64,000 nt of DNA from contig VZTI01005324.1 in NCBI GenBank assembly GCA_013397865.1, positions 128,610 to 192,609 of the forward strand. Reading direction: 5' to 3'. Shown here piece after piece: positions 35,401 through 48,057 of this stretch. Under the pieces are notes generated by a model, which was not told the DNA's origin, did no database searches, and saw only the letters and a list, made by a program, of their open reading frames with translations. Source of the DNA: Struthidea cinerea. Lineage: Eukaryota > Chordata > Aves > Passeriformes > Corcoracidae. The position numbers and the translations under genes are program-made. How positions within the stretch are numbered: position 1 is the first letter of the stretch; each line of letters starts with the position of its first letter.

Positions 35401-36073
35401 TCCTGAAATTTTCTTTTTTTTCTTTTTTTTTTTTTGTCACAGAGCTTCTAACAAATTGCTAGAATTTTTATAATTTCAATAGAGTTCTGAAATGAGAACT
35501 TAGAGCATCGGTATTGAAACACACACATACAGATCTCCTCTTGATTATTCTCAAATGTAAGGCAAGTCTAGAAGAGTCTAGAAAGTACTGATGCAGCTGA
35601 AGACATTTCATTTGCACTACCACTTCATCCTCTCTACTATTCCTGCTTTCCCTAAAGCAATTTCCTAGATTTTCTTGCTCACAGTGATTACATTTTGAAA
35701 ACTCTTAATGTGCTCACTCTGAGCATAAGAATCCCTCCTTATAAATTGCTGGGACATTTTTAATTTCAGTGAAAAGACTGGCAAAGGTCTGTGATATTAT
35801 TTAGCCAGGTGTACGAACCAGGGAAATTCCATTTCCAAACTATTCGGAAATTTATTCAGCACTTATTAATATATTTTATTTATAACAAAGCATAGAAGAA
35901 GATGAAGATTTTCTACCAATAAAAATAGAGTATTTCAGATACATATTGGAACTTGTTTTCAACTCCACTGGACTTCGTCCACTATTTTATCCAGAAAGAA
36001 ATTTACAAACACTCCTTATTCAGAAAGGTAGAATTTTACAGCTGTTTTCTCATGAGTGGAAGCTATTAATAAG
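31764..36073 (+). other. Hypothetical spliced segment (six exon-like pieces)
   Basis: Open pieces on the plus strand are 31764-31830, 33204-33289, 33430 to about 33550, 33817-33974, 34202-34426 and 35891-36073. Phases agree between pieces one, two and three, and between four, five and six. They do not agree between three and four with any good donor. Piece four is 52 open codons (starting NTVTIFISAYK) behind a long T-rich acceptor. Piece six is 60 codons (starting IEEDEDFLPIK) with donor AATAAG/GTATGA. The readings suggest helix-rich protein, but I recognise no family, and the donor of piece four and the acceptor of piece five are weak. A possible seventh piece at 36954 ends in TAG. A young CR1 lies in one intron. 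Confidence 0.27.
32462..32829 (+). mobile_element. CR1 LINE, 3' end, well preserved
   Basis: The plus strand reads through the CR1 3' region: 'GGTGAGACCTTATTGTAGC', 'AGAGGGAATGGCTTCCCAG', 'GGCACAGGGTGCCCAGAGC', 'GGAGGTGTCCCTGCCCATGG', 'GGTCCCTTCCAACCC' and 'CCATTCTATGAGTCCATGAT' as the 3' tail. It is close to the reverse complement of 63266-63530 over their shared part, so the subfamily is fairly young. It is 5' truncated and carries no intact ORF; frames of 90-115 codons on both strands are shadows. Confidence 0.96.
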
Positions 36074-37599
36074 GTATGAATGTGAGGAGAACTCATCCCA
36101 CTTATAAGTTCTCTGTTAAAAAAAAAAAAAAAGTTTTATATTTGGGCAGGAAAGAAAAACAACAAAGCAAAATGAAAATAAGAAGAGGATGCTCATGGAA
36201 AAAAGGAGATATAAGTCCTGAAATACTTTTTACTGAGTCTATATGGCTTGGATGAAAAACGTAATGATACATAAAAATACTGCAAGAAATAATTACATTT
36301 AGAAGAGGTGAAAATTCACTTGTGTTGGATTAAAACCATTAGAAACTGGATGCTTTTCATGTTCAATGGAGACCTGTAGCTACAGTCTGAAAAACGGGCA
36401 TCTTATCAGCCTTCAGCTTTAAGCATCGTTTACTGTCCCACAATGTAGGAGTGAAATGTGAGATAGATTTAATGTAGAGAGTATCTAAGAGCTCAGCTTT
36501 GGGAAAACTAGGTCCCCTTTATTTCTGTTCCGTTGAAGAAACTTTAATTAGACTTGCTGTAGCTCTGATATTTTTTTTTTTTTTCCCCTTCTAAAGAAAA
36601 AATTGGTTCACCCGGAACAAGAAAATATTAGATTACTGTTGCAATTTTTGAAATGAATTGGAGTTAACCAGTCATCTGAGTTTACTGAATTTCAGGATAT
36701 GTTATATTTCACTCTTGAGAGGGTGGCTGGGTGAATGTCTGGCAGGTGGGCCAGGTCAACCCATCACAGTCTTACATGGATAAATGTAATTGACGCCACC
36801 TTTATAAACAGGTCTTTCTTAGAAAAACAGACAGACAAACAAACAAAAAATCCTTCTATGGGTCTTGTGTCTTGCAAAATTAATCACAGCGAAACCCACA
36901 GGCATTTCTAAATGTATGAAAGCATAGAAATATTTTTTTTTTCTATATTCCAGACGTATTTTACAGGGATTGGTGCCAATTTGGTGTTTCGGTGACCTCT
37001 TGAAACGAGGTGATGTTTACTTGAAGAGGGCAGTAGCATTTTTGCAATTACAGAGGTGTAAATTAATCAAATTTTAGGTACTGCTGCTTAACAGGAACCA
37101 GGTGAGTGACTGCAACCGTGGTGGTGAATATGTGGAGCCTTGAATTCTGCTCTGAGTCCTCTGCTGTGACAACTTCTTCTTTACTGACCTGGAAAACAGA
37201 AATGTAAAGGGTATTGAATATGCCACAAAACACCATATGTGCCAATATATATTTACTATTTAATACTTGCACACACAAAACTCCAGAAATAGAAGCCTTG
37301 ATGTCTTCCTTTTAAGTTGTAGGCAGGAAGAATTTTACCATTCTGTGAGAAAATTAAATGTGTCGAAACAAGTTTCCATCCCAAATCTTCATATACACTA
37401 TTGAGTTCACATTCTTGAGCATTCTTGTGCTCAAGAATCAACAAATATGTGGGAAGAATTGACTTTTTTTTGTATATTTCAAGTAATTTTCCATCCATGT
37501 GAACATTCTGGGTAATGTTTTTTTGTCTTACACTGCACAAAAGCTGAGGTTATGTGAACAGTAAAAATTTAAAGTCTTTGAACAAACCCTCTTCCCAAA
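32830..37599. other. Unannotated AT-rich DNA
   Basis: Holds the exon-like pieces already described, a small A/C patch at 34993-35042, and an 11-bp-stem hairpin at 37411-37438. No recognised repeat. The CpG-bearing stretch 33500-33660 may be conserved. Confidence 0.45.
37411..37438. repeat. Perfect hairpin, 11-bp stem, 6-base loop
   Basis: ATTCTTGAGCA (37411-37421) is the exact reverse complement of TGCTCAAGAAT (37428-37438), with loop TTCTTG. No role is evident. It lacks the T-run of an RNA polymerase III terminator and is too short for a typical pre-miRNA. Confidence 0.93.
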
Positions 37600-37828
37600 A
37601 TAACATAAAAAAAAATAAATCAAAACAAACCCCCACTCCAAAACAAAACAAAACAAACAACCCCCCCAAACAATAAAATAAAATAAAATTAAAAAGAAAG
37701 CCAAACAAAAAACCCCAAAAAAACAACAAAAAAACCCAACCAACCAGCCAAAAAACCCTAAAAAACCCAAACCCAAACACCCCAAAACCCAACCAAACAA
37801 ACAAAAAAAAACCACCTAAAAGCCCAAA
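37600..37828. repeat. A/C-skewed low-complexity tract
   Basis: A and C make up nearly all of the plus strand: AAACAAAACAAAC, AATAAAATAAAAT, AACCCCAAAAAAAC and AACCAACC units. The minus-strand frames (84-95 codons, mostly F, L, G, W and C) come from it. Confidence 0.93.
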
Positions 37829-40800
37829 AAGATGAATGTGGGGTTTTCACACATTTTTTGTTCATATAGATGGAGAAGAGCCATTAATGATGATTTTCAT
37901 TTTAGGTCTATTTTAATGTTTCAAAAATTGTCACATGGGTGAGAGATTAAGGCAGGGTATGAAAAATTCTAGCCTCACTTGCTGCTCTAATTGAAGGAGA
38001 GTAGAAATTCTTTCTGGTTGATCAAAATAAAATAGATGGGGCAACATTAAAAAAAAAAACAAAACAACTTTTGCAGGAATATTTGTGGACAAAAGGAGAG
38101 TTTGGAAGCAGCCAGGTAATCCAAAAGAAGCTATAAAAGCTAATCACATCAGGCAAACATATTTATGTTCCTACGGAAGCACTTTGTGCTGACTGAATCC
38201 AAAAATCCAGTATATCTAGATTTTTCAGTCAATGAAGGACATGGAAAGGAAATTACTTCAGTTTTTTTGTTTATGGCTGACACACTGACTTTGTTGTGCT
38301 GCATTTGTTATTGATGGGGACATGGAAAGTGAGAGATTTCATTAAAAGGAAACACAAGTAGCCAGGAGAACAGAAGAACTCCTTTTCTACAAGAAGTATC
38401 TCTTAAAACTGCATTTTGGTTAACAAAATTTTCTCCAAAGAAAGCTTCAGGATTGGCAGGTAGTGTGAGTGGCTGAAAGACAGGGGAATCCAGCTAACTT
38501 TGTCTTAAACAAAAGTTCCTGACTAGACAAGTTGATTTTAAAATAAAGAAAAAGTTTTGTAGCTTCGATTCTTAGTGCAAATATTGTTCACTCTGTGGTA
38601 ATTCTCCAAACACTTCAGTTGCCTTTCGTAAGACTAATTTTAAGAAGAAGTACCTTGGAATTGAACTTTAATAAGTATAAATTCAAGTCAACTGAAGCAC
38701 TGTGCGAGATCATGCTGAGGGAAACTCTTTAACAGGGCAAATACACTAATAGATATTGCCTATCACTCCTGCCTTAGTTATTGCTGTGGTGGAAACATGT
38801 TATTTTTTTATTTGTCCCTGCATTTATCATGCCATTTTTCTAGATTTTTGCACAGTACTTTTCAGCTCCTGGACAATTAGATCTTTGCAGTTGTCCTATC
38901 AAAACTAACAAGAGTCTAATTTGAATGGTGCACATTAAAATGCACACAGTTCTTAAACTACCTATTAGCAAGATAATAGCAGTGCTCTGCACTTACAGAC
39001 TTGGAAAGAACAGCTATTATTAGATATGAATGTGGTGGTGGCATCACATAATGCACACTAACCACCACACAAAAATAGATTATCTTACAGTAATTACTTG
39101 GATTGCTCTGAAAAGGTTCACAGCCTTTCTCTCTTCCAGCAAACATGACACAGGCGCAAAGGATGCTCTTTTTCAGTTGGAGGCACTTAAAATATGGTGA
39201 AGAGAGGGTTTCAAAATAGTGCACAGGCCTCAGGGGTTGTTATCTTGCCTCGTGCCCAACACAAGAGCTATTACACAGCCACACTTACAATGAATTGCTC
39301 ACATGTTCCCTATTCCTCTGTGAGAAGCATTTCAAGCTCATTTTGAAAGGTCCTCAGGTATAAATATGCCTTGAGGTACTTGTTTCAAAACCTCAAGTAG
39401 GGTCTTGAGTAAAACCTGCTGCTGTGGGAGGGAAAAAACTGCATTGTAGGTTAAACTAGAAAAAACAAGTCCTCACAAGTGACACAAAAACCTCAGCTGC
39501 AAGAGCCAGCGCTGCAGTAAATATCTGACTGTTTCATCTGGGAAGGAGAGCATGTAAAAAGCAACATATCCTCAGCCTCTAGAGCAAACAAAGAGACCCC
39601 AAAAAACCCAGCTGAGAGCTGCAATACCCATCCCTGGCTGGGCACCCCTACAGGCTCTGTAGGTGTGTGGGTGTGTGGAGCTCAGATAATCTCAGAAAGA
39701 CTGACATTTTCCAGCTCAAAATTGCCCAAACTTCTAATCTTCTCTGACAGGGGAAATGTTTAGAAGCTGGCCTCTGAAAAACTGTGCCTAGTTTATAAGG
39801 CAAATTAAATCAACAGATTATTAAGTAGAGGACCATATTTTCTCATAAATGAAATACAGTAAATTAGTACAACATTCTCCTGATTTTATGGAAATGCCTG
39901 AGATTAGTCCTGTTGGTTTATTTGCATAGTGGGAGCATTAAAATCTTAGTTGAAATGTATGCAAAGAGCAAGGATTTTATTAGCTGGTTTCAACTCCTCG
40001 TGCAATTCAACTTCAAGGACAATACAGGAGTTAGTTTTAAATTCTTCTACCAGCTTCAAAAATCCAAAATTTCAATCAAGGTATACGATTAACATGTTTA
40101 ATAGTCATACTATATATATAGTTATAATTGTGTGATTTATGTTTCGTATTCATTTTTCTTCAGAAAAAAAACCAGTACAAAATCAAACCAACAAAAATCC
40201 CTCCCACCTCCCCCTTCCACAAAGACTTCACCCAAAACCCACGCAAGAATCCCTCTCCAGGAGACAGAATCATTTAGGCTGATAAGTTTTTATAATGTTT
40301 TCAGATCTTTCACAGGTTCTTTACCTGCCTGGATCTGAAAAAAAAAGGAATCATTAAGCCTGTAGAAAGCTTGTATATCTACATCTATGGGAATAAATAT
40401 TACTTTTAAGGATTCATGGGAATGTATAGAAATTTTCTACTTGCACACATTTGAGCCTGTCCAGCCTAACTCAATCAATTCTAAAGGAAAGAAGGTTTAG
40501 GACTGAGAGACTGTCAGATTTTGCACACTGAGATTACTGGATTTATTTTGTATTAGGTGGTGTAGTTCAAGACCTAAATTCTGAAAATTTTGTGCGTATT
40601 TATGACATCGAGGACCAAAGGCTTATTTATGAGCTCAACTGCAAGCAATTTTCTTCACCCTGCCCAAGTCCTCAGCTAAAAAAAATGCAATTAGCAGCCA
40701 CTTAACAAGCCTCAGATGGTGCACTCAAACTCTCTGGGTGAGTTTATGAGCACAGGCACTGGGTTCACAAGAAGTCCAGGGCTTGTAGAGCCTGTGTGCC

Positions 40801-43800
40801 ACCAAGTGCACAGGCACCCACAAGAGGCCAAACGCCAAGAAGGAGAGTTTCAAAAACGACTCCTGATTATAATTCCATGGCTGTGCAACAGGGCAAACTA
40901 AACGGCAAAAGCCTTTTCTTTCTGTCCTTCCAAAGTGTGAACTGAGCTGCCTCTGAGGAATTCTGCAGCTTCAGTGGAAGTGCTCCCATGAGGGAGAGCT
41001 GCAGGAACAGGGGCGTAAACCTCCTACTGTGGGACCAGTGTGCCATTTTATTTCTGCCATAATGCGTCCTTGTATCAAGAGTCAGGGGAGTAAAAAGGAG
41101 AGAGAAAGAGGTCAAAATACAGGAAAATAGCTGGGGCCTTGATGAGCTCATTTCCAGATTTATTTTCGTGGGATCTAACTCTCCTCAACAAAATATTGGG
41201 TCAACAACTCGTCCTCACTACAATATTTAAATTGGGTTTTTAAACTACTGAGCTGTAGTTGAATGAATTACAAAATTTTTGTGTGTTTACTTGTGGAAAT
41301 TTCATTTGATTCTGGCTTGTACCAAATTTTCACTGTTGCTAGGATTCTCAAGTCTTGGCTGTGTAAGTTTATGTAATGCCAGTTTAGAGGATTATGAGGT
41401 CTTTAGGAGCAGCTTCTGGTTTTTAGGAGTGATCCTTCTCTGTAGCACCACAAAATTTTAAGGAGCCACGCAGGAGGAATTTTGTTCACATGCTAATATA
41501 GCACATTTTTAAGTGGTTTAATGTCTTAATTTTAGAAACAAATGTTCTTTAGTTGTTAAATTGCATGTTGTATCTTAAAAAAATCAGATAGGTGTAGTGA
41601 TCAAAGTTGCAGGAGACCCAAATAAGCACCAATGTCTTTGTCTTGTGTAACAATCTCAGGATACAAAAAGACTTTTTTGAGGTGAACATCTTTGAAAATT
41701 ATAATTTTCTCTTTACCATTATGATGCCATGGGATTAAAATCAAAATTAAGCCTGGAGGCCAAGGGATGTCTCACTGTGGAAAATAACCAACAGCACTGC
41801 AAAGGATAGAAACACCTAAGGTTCACACATGAACCATACAAGAACGAGAAGAATGAGTGAAATATATTCATTAAATGCTGATTTAACCTGTGGAGGATAC
41901 TGCTCTATTCAAACAGGGACGTAGAAATGGATTTTCCTTTCATTTACTTTCACAGTCTCTCTTAAGAGAGATGGAAACCAAATAATGCTTGACTCAGATT
42001 GTAATGTTCTCTGGACTATTTGAATAGGTTTGTTACTAGAATAAATGTGTCTATCACTGTTTAAATATTTAAGTAATTATATTTAATGGCACAACCATTA
42101 GCCTTAGTGCCATTGGATACATATAGGAAGTGAAAGTAAAGCAAACTGAAAACCACTGATGAATGAAGAATGAGGGATGGTTCAGAGAGGACAGGAGCAG
42201 TGCATTTTGCAGCATTTTTCTTTAGTGGAAATAAACATTTAGTGGCTTTGCCAGCTTCCCAAATCTGCAAGTGACACTCCCCTAGGCTCCAGAAGCTGCT
42301 GCTTGGTAACAGATCAAGATCTTTACCATTAACCTACTGTGAAAACAAATACTGAGCCTTTAACAGTTTGAGTAGTTTGCTGCTCATCCATTCTGTCAAA
42401 AAATATCTGTCATTATGAAATACCCATCAAAAGAGAAGCACAGAAGTAGGCATCTTTCAAATTTCAGGAGAAACAGAGGACCATAATACAGAAAGTGCCA
42501 CTTAGGAAAAATATTTGTCAGAAATCAGTCACAAGTGCACAAACCAGTACGTGTCAGGTGCAGAAAACAGTGAAACCTCTGGAATATAAAAATGCAGGTT
42601 GAAGGGGTAGTCAGAAAATGGTGCAACACATCAAGTGAAGAAGGGAAAAAAACACCTTGCAAGCTGACCCCATTCTGTCTGTAGGATGGTAAGTGTCCTC
42701 TCTCATTTAACTTTAAATCCAAGTGTCACTGTTTCTGGGGAAAAAAAAACCCCAAAAAGTAAGAAAAGCAATGTTATGCATTTATGTTCTCAATTAACAC
42801 AATTAATTTTTTTTTTGTGAAATCTTGGATAGTTGTGTTTTTCAGGAGGTGAAGACAAATTTTTGGGTCACCTAACTATTCTTCTCACCAGCCACAGGAT
42901 TTAAATCATGGCTAAGGGATGCAGCTGGATAAGTGACTAAAACCTCAAATGCTGCCTGCCTTTGTCAAACCCACTAAATAATGTCGTTAATCAGTAGCTA
43001 AATATGATATCTATATTTTCCTGCTAGTGATATTTGTCAAAGCTGTTGTGTAAATACATATTAAAGCATATTTCCCCAGTATTGGAGCAAGCAGGAGGCT
43101 TTTTGCTGCTTTTCCTCATGGTTTCCTGTAGCATCACTATCTTGGGCTAGATGGTGTATGAAAGACCTTGGGACCTGCAGAAGTTGAATAACCCTCTGCT
43201 GGCATTTACAGAAAATGTTAAATTACTGTGACTTTGTACACTGCAACAACCCTCAATTACTGATTTGTAGGAAAGCACACAGTACAGAAAATTCTGTATT
43301 GGAACTGCCTGAGGCCATGTGAATATATAAGAATGCAAGAACATTTTGTCGATCAGCATCTGAGGCAGAAACATCTTTTAAAGGTCATGCAATTTTTTTC
43401 TCCCTCTCTCACTCCTTAAGATTCTTTTCTTTTAATTAAATTTTCTTAGTTTGGGCATGGCATACATTAAAAAAAGCCGATAAACAAAGAAAAGTATATA
43501 AAAAAGGAAACAGCATTACAGATATGTAATGCCTCAATTTGTCATGGGTTCTTTCTTTGTTCCATATACAATGCTAGAGACTTTTTTGTCATTATTACCA
43601 AGAGAATTCACTGTTTTTTTAACAAATGAGGCTGCTTATTGTTGAAAAGCCTCTTCCTTTTCTATGAACAGCATGTTTATAATTTTACAGTTCCCAAATA
43701 TTATTAATTAACATCCAGCCAAACTTCACTGTCATATGAAGGAAAGAAGGAAAAAACCCAAACCAAAACTGACCAAAACCACAAAAGCTAGTATTCATAG

Positions 43801-45344
43801 AAATCCTAAGATTTACTGTGGCGGAAAAAGAAAATATCCATGCAAGTATCCCTGCTGGACAAATATATATTGGTATAGCATAAAGAACTCTCAGAAAAGA
43901 GGCTTAATAAATAAGGGTAGCAAGGACACAAGGAAAAGAAGGTATGGGATTTCCAGAGCGCCTTGGGGAGAAGGAATAGAGGAAAGGAAGTGGTGGTTTC
44001 TATCTCCAGAAAGAATGCCATGACTAATTCCAAAGTGAAAATCAAATGCTGCTCCTCTCTTTGTGTCAGAGTTATCTTTCTTCTTCCTTGTGTGCCTTGA
44101 TCAAGAAAGCAAAGGTGTTCTTATTTAGATTGTTATCCCTCGTTTCAAGTCGTAGCACTTCAAAGTGAACGTGAATACTTTCCTCAGAGCTGTGATTTCA
44201 AGCTGCAGAAGTCACCAGGGCATGCTCAGCTGTGAGTTTATATTTAATTCACCTCCCAAAGGCTTTGCTCAGAAGCAAAGCGCTTAAGAGTTATGCTATT
44301 TTAGTAGAAAGTTGTGATTCAGCCACCAGAGAAAGGGTTTGCCAAGACCTGGCCAGTCAAGCTTATTTAAACTGTAGCCATATGACCAAAATATGATTTG
44401 GTTTTTGTGGTATTTTGGTTTTTTTTTTCATAACTTTAGATAGGTTTAGTTAGCATATCCTTTTGTAACAGAGTTGAATCTCTAAACCATGAGTATCACT
44501 CTATCTGAAATGATCTCTGACGGATTCTTGCTGAATGTTTAATTGCTTATTACTAAAATTAATATTAATTTACTGTTTCAATTTATTTGTACAATGGAAA
44601 TTTAAACTGTAAAACTGTAAAAAAAGTCCCAAAAAAACCCAAAACTGTAGCTTATCCCTAATAGTGGGATATTTTGCTCAGGGCAGTAATCATCAAGTCA
44701 CTCAGAATCACACAAGTCAGTGCTGTGTAAGAGCAATGAACATCAACCTGCCTGCTTAGAGGGAGAGCACTGGCTCAGTGCTGCTCTGTGGCTATCAGTA
44801 GAAAGCTTCCCTCCTTGAATTAGATGGATATTGGAAGTGTCCTACCTTTGACTTTAAATCAGTGGCACAGACATCTGTTAGATTAGCTTGTTTGGCTTCC
44901 TCCCAAATGAGAACTGCAGGGGTGGAAAACAACATGAGTTGAGACTATTTGCTCAGAGAATCGTTGTTTCCAATTTTTCTCTCTGTCAGTTCCAAGCTGT
45001 GTTTTATGTGCAGCCCAGTCTCCCCCAATCCTTTGATATACTGCTGTTTGCATTGCTCTGGAACTGTGTTTAAAGACTCTGCCTAAGAGGTGAGCAAGGA
45101 GCAGACAGGTAAAATATTCTGGAGTTTTCCTAGAGGAGCTCCTGTGCTCTGCAGCATTTCAAAGCAGCAGCAGCGTGGCCACTACCAGTAATTACTTTTG
45201 CAGGTGACAGACACAAACTTGATAGATGTTTGAATAGATATGATCGTTTTTCCCACTAGCAAACAAGCAAATGATGCTTTTTGCTAATCTGAATTTGTTT
45301 TGGTTTTTCTCCCCCCTTACCTGCAGTTCTCGCAGCAGGGATTA
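37829..45344. other. Unannotated AT-rich DNA
   Basis: No recognised gene or interspersed repeat over 7.5 kb. An A/C patch follows a pyrimidine tract at 40165-40260, and another A/C patch lies at 43745-43790. An open stretch of about 48 codons at 40560-40707 and one of about 27 codons after a strong acceptor at about 44988 have no recognised content. Confidence 0.5.
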
Positions 45345-45542
45345 AGGGACAAGGAATTTCTTCACTGAGAGGGATGTCAAGCCTTGTAGTGGGCTCAGGG
45401 AGGTGCTGGGTCACCTGGAGGTGTTCAAGAAACAGTGGCACTCAGTGCTCTGCTCTGGTTGACAAGGTGGAGATTGGTCAAAGTTGGAATTGACCATCTT
45501 GGAGCTCTTTTCCAGCCTCAGCAATTCTGTGATTTCACAGTT
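45345..45542 (+). mobile_element. CR1-type LINE, 3' end fragment
   Basis: Plus-strand motifs in order are 'AAGGAATTTCTTCACTGAGA', 'CAAGCC...GGGAGGTGCTGGGTCACC', 'CTGGAGGTGTTCAAGAAAC', 'GTGGCACTCAGTGCTCTGC', 'GTTGACAAGGTGGAGATTGG', 'GGAATTGACCATCTTGGAG', 'CTTTTCCAGCCTCAGC' and the tail AATTCTGTGATTTC. It is an older subfamily than the copy at 32462, with small indels. Confidence 0.88.
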
Positions 45543-46849
45543 CTCTCAAAATTTAATTCTTTAAAAGTGTCTGGTGTGGGAGAGTTTCTCTCTCTCATGT
45601 GCTTCTCATGCGTTTTTCTGCTCTGAGATGGGCCCCTGCTGGGGCCACTCTGTGCTCCTTTAGATAATCCCTGTGCTGGCATTTTCAGGAGCAAAGTGAA
45701 AGAGCTGCCTGCTGTGCAGAGGTGACTCCTGCTTTGAGGGCTGATCTATGTTTATTTTGTTACACACAAGAACATAGTCCTAGATCTTTGTTCATTTTGC
45801 CCTTTTTGAATATGCCACAAAAACTTGGGAGAATCCCTTGCTTTATGCAGCTAAAGGTTCATGTTTCCAAAAGTGCTGTCTGGAGGACTTTCTACCTGAT
45901 TATCTCTAACATTCCTGGAAGATATGTGACACTGATACAGATATTAATGCTGAAAGCAGGTACTGCAGGACACGTGGATAAAGGCATTTCCCTGCCTGCT
46001 GTTTTATGGCTCTTGAAACACATTCAGCAACAATTTGGTGCCAAATCAACTTTGAAGTGTGGTCTCCGACATTCATACGAAGGCAGACATCACTCCAAGT
46101 TCTCAACTTCACTGCTTTTTAAAGGCAGTCTCAGGCTGGCTGACTTGAGCTGGTTAAATATTGCCAGACACAATCTGGAGGCTTGTGAAGCATGCACATT
46201 CATCAGCAGTGCTCTTCCATACACATCTTCTACACTTAGCTCCATTTCTGGGCCTCCTGAGATGTGAATGTCAATCAAATCCTACTGTAACAAATATCCT
46301 TTGCCATAGCAGCCCCATATTTTATCCCAAAATCTCAAAATCAGTTGTGTTAGAGAACCCACTTTTTTTCTACTGCTCACTTAGTCTGGTCCTTCCCTGA
46401 GCTCACCTAAAGTAATTGTTTACCCTTGTCTGTGCCTGGATTTTCTATGCTTTATTCCACAAAATGTGAGTGGGGGTCTTCACAAGTTTGGTTTTTTTTG
46501 CTGTGATTGCATGAAATCTTGTAAAATTTACGGTGATGTCAATGTATCCACAATTATGCAGAGTATGTGGGTTTTGTGGTTATGGGAGATATAATTTCTT
46601 ACCAAGAGATGACCAGAGGATAATTCCCCAATAAAATTTTGAAACTGAGACTATAGGAGGCCTAGTATAAGCACTACGCTCCTAAACTGCAACTCCTAGG
46701 AAAAAATGGGTGAATTAATGAATAAATAAATATATAAATAAAATGCTTCCAGGCATCCCTTCCAACCTCAGCCTTTGGTTCCTTCTTCTAAGTGCAAGCT
46801 TAAAATACTATTATTCTTTCTATTGCTATTCTTTGTATCTTTTTTTAGA
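45543..46849. other. Stretch with a long open frame (45722-46267)
   Basis: A 181-codon open frame lies on the plus strand and a further 62 and 68 codons are open on the minus strand over the same bases. The local sequence is non-repetitive and less AT-rich than its surroundings. I see no domain or signal. It may be chance, a decayed element, or a conserved noncoding region with few stops. Confidence 0.4.
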
Positions 46850-47269
46850 GATACTTCAGATAACTGTCCTGTAAATGAAGAATTTCTAAGAGTAAAGGAG
46901 CAAATGAGCCACCAATTCTTTATTTGAGCAAGACAAAGTCTGCAGCAGGAGCACTGCTTTCCCTTTCAGCAGTGGGGTCATGGAAGAAATCATTTCACCC
47001 AGCAATATCCATAGCTCAGGAATTAGGGAAGCCAGAAGGCCTGAAATTGAAGTTATGTAATGCAATGAAAGAATACGATTATGTTCTGTTCACACTATGG
47101 TCTTTGAAAAATACCTATTATGGGAGCAAAATATCAGTTCAGAAGCGGGTTTAATGGTGGAAATAAATGTACATGAGCAGAGTTTTCGAAGTGCACAAAC
47201 ACCCTAGGAACTCTGAAATAAACCTGTGGTGCAGAGAGAGGCTCTCTGCAAGAAGCTGTCCTTCTGCAG

Positions 47270-48057
47270 TCTCACGCTTGCCAAGACAATTTGGAATTAT
47301 GTAAGTTCCCAAACTGCCAAGAAAAAGTGCAGGAAAATGATGGCTTGGATGTTCAAAAGTGCCTGCAGAAACTACACTGTTCTTCAGAAATTTTGGATAT
47401 CTTCAGTTTGGCGGACCCTAAAACTGGTGTCTCTGGACAGAGTTCAAAAACAATGGTAAGAGTGGAAATATTCCCTTGTAAATTCGAGGCATTTGCACAT
47501 TGAAGGTGTTGATAAATGCTGTTCTTAGATGTTCAGATAAGCTCACATACTTAAGCAGCATTGTCCCCCTCAGTTTAATGTATTTTCAGTCACTTAAAAA
47601 AAAAAAAAAGGAACAGAAACCAAACAAAACTATTTACTACTTTAGTTCATAATTATGGTAGGAAAAAGTTGAATTAAGGTAATTTTGTAAAATAAATAAT
47701 CAAAATGTTTTTGCCATTACCTTCTGTTGGTCCATGAAAATATCTAAACCAGATCTTAGAAGTCCAAATACATTTTTTATTTTTCAGCTTGAACCTTTAC
47801 CCCGATGAGAATTCACTCATTGCTGTGTTGCTTTACAGTCTGCCTTCTGTTTCCCCATTTTTTTTGAACTTTAAAATACTGGTACTACTGCTGACAGATT
47901 GGCCTGACTGCATGATGATGTTTCACCTCTTGCTGTACACTGATTTTTCAGGGAGCTGTAATGTAGATAAACATATCTTGAAGAGAAGAATCCTGGCAGT
48001 AATTTCCTATTCTTATATAAATCTCCTTCATGAGAGTTTTAAGTTTTTAGGTGCAAG
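47270..48057 (+). other. Hypothetical exon pair
   Basis: 47270-47455 (186 bases) lies between CTGTCCTTCTGCAG and AACAATG/GTAAGA. It is open in two frames, one starting SHACQDNLE and one starting LTLAKTIWN. The second piece follows the strong acceptor ATTTTTTATTTTTCAG at 47787. It is open for about 90 codons (starting LNLYPDENS) to a TTTTTAG/GTGCAA site, or to a stop at 48088. Only the LTLAKTIWN frame joins it in phase. No family is recognised. Confidence 0.25.

Noticed and set aside
36720..36830. Moderately GC-rich stretch (GGGTGGCTGGGTG...) that might be a repeat scrap
   Set aside because: I could not match it to any known bird repeat with confidence.
40560..40707. 48-codon open stretch that reads like part of a beta-propeller (VRIYDIED)
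   Set aside because: No donor of useful quality before the stop, and short resemblances of this kind occur by chance.
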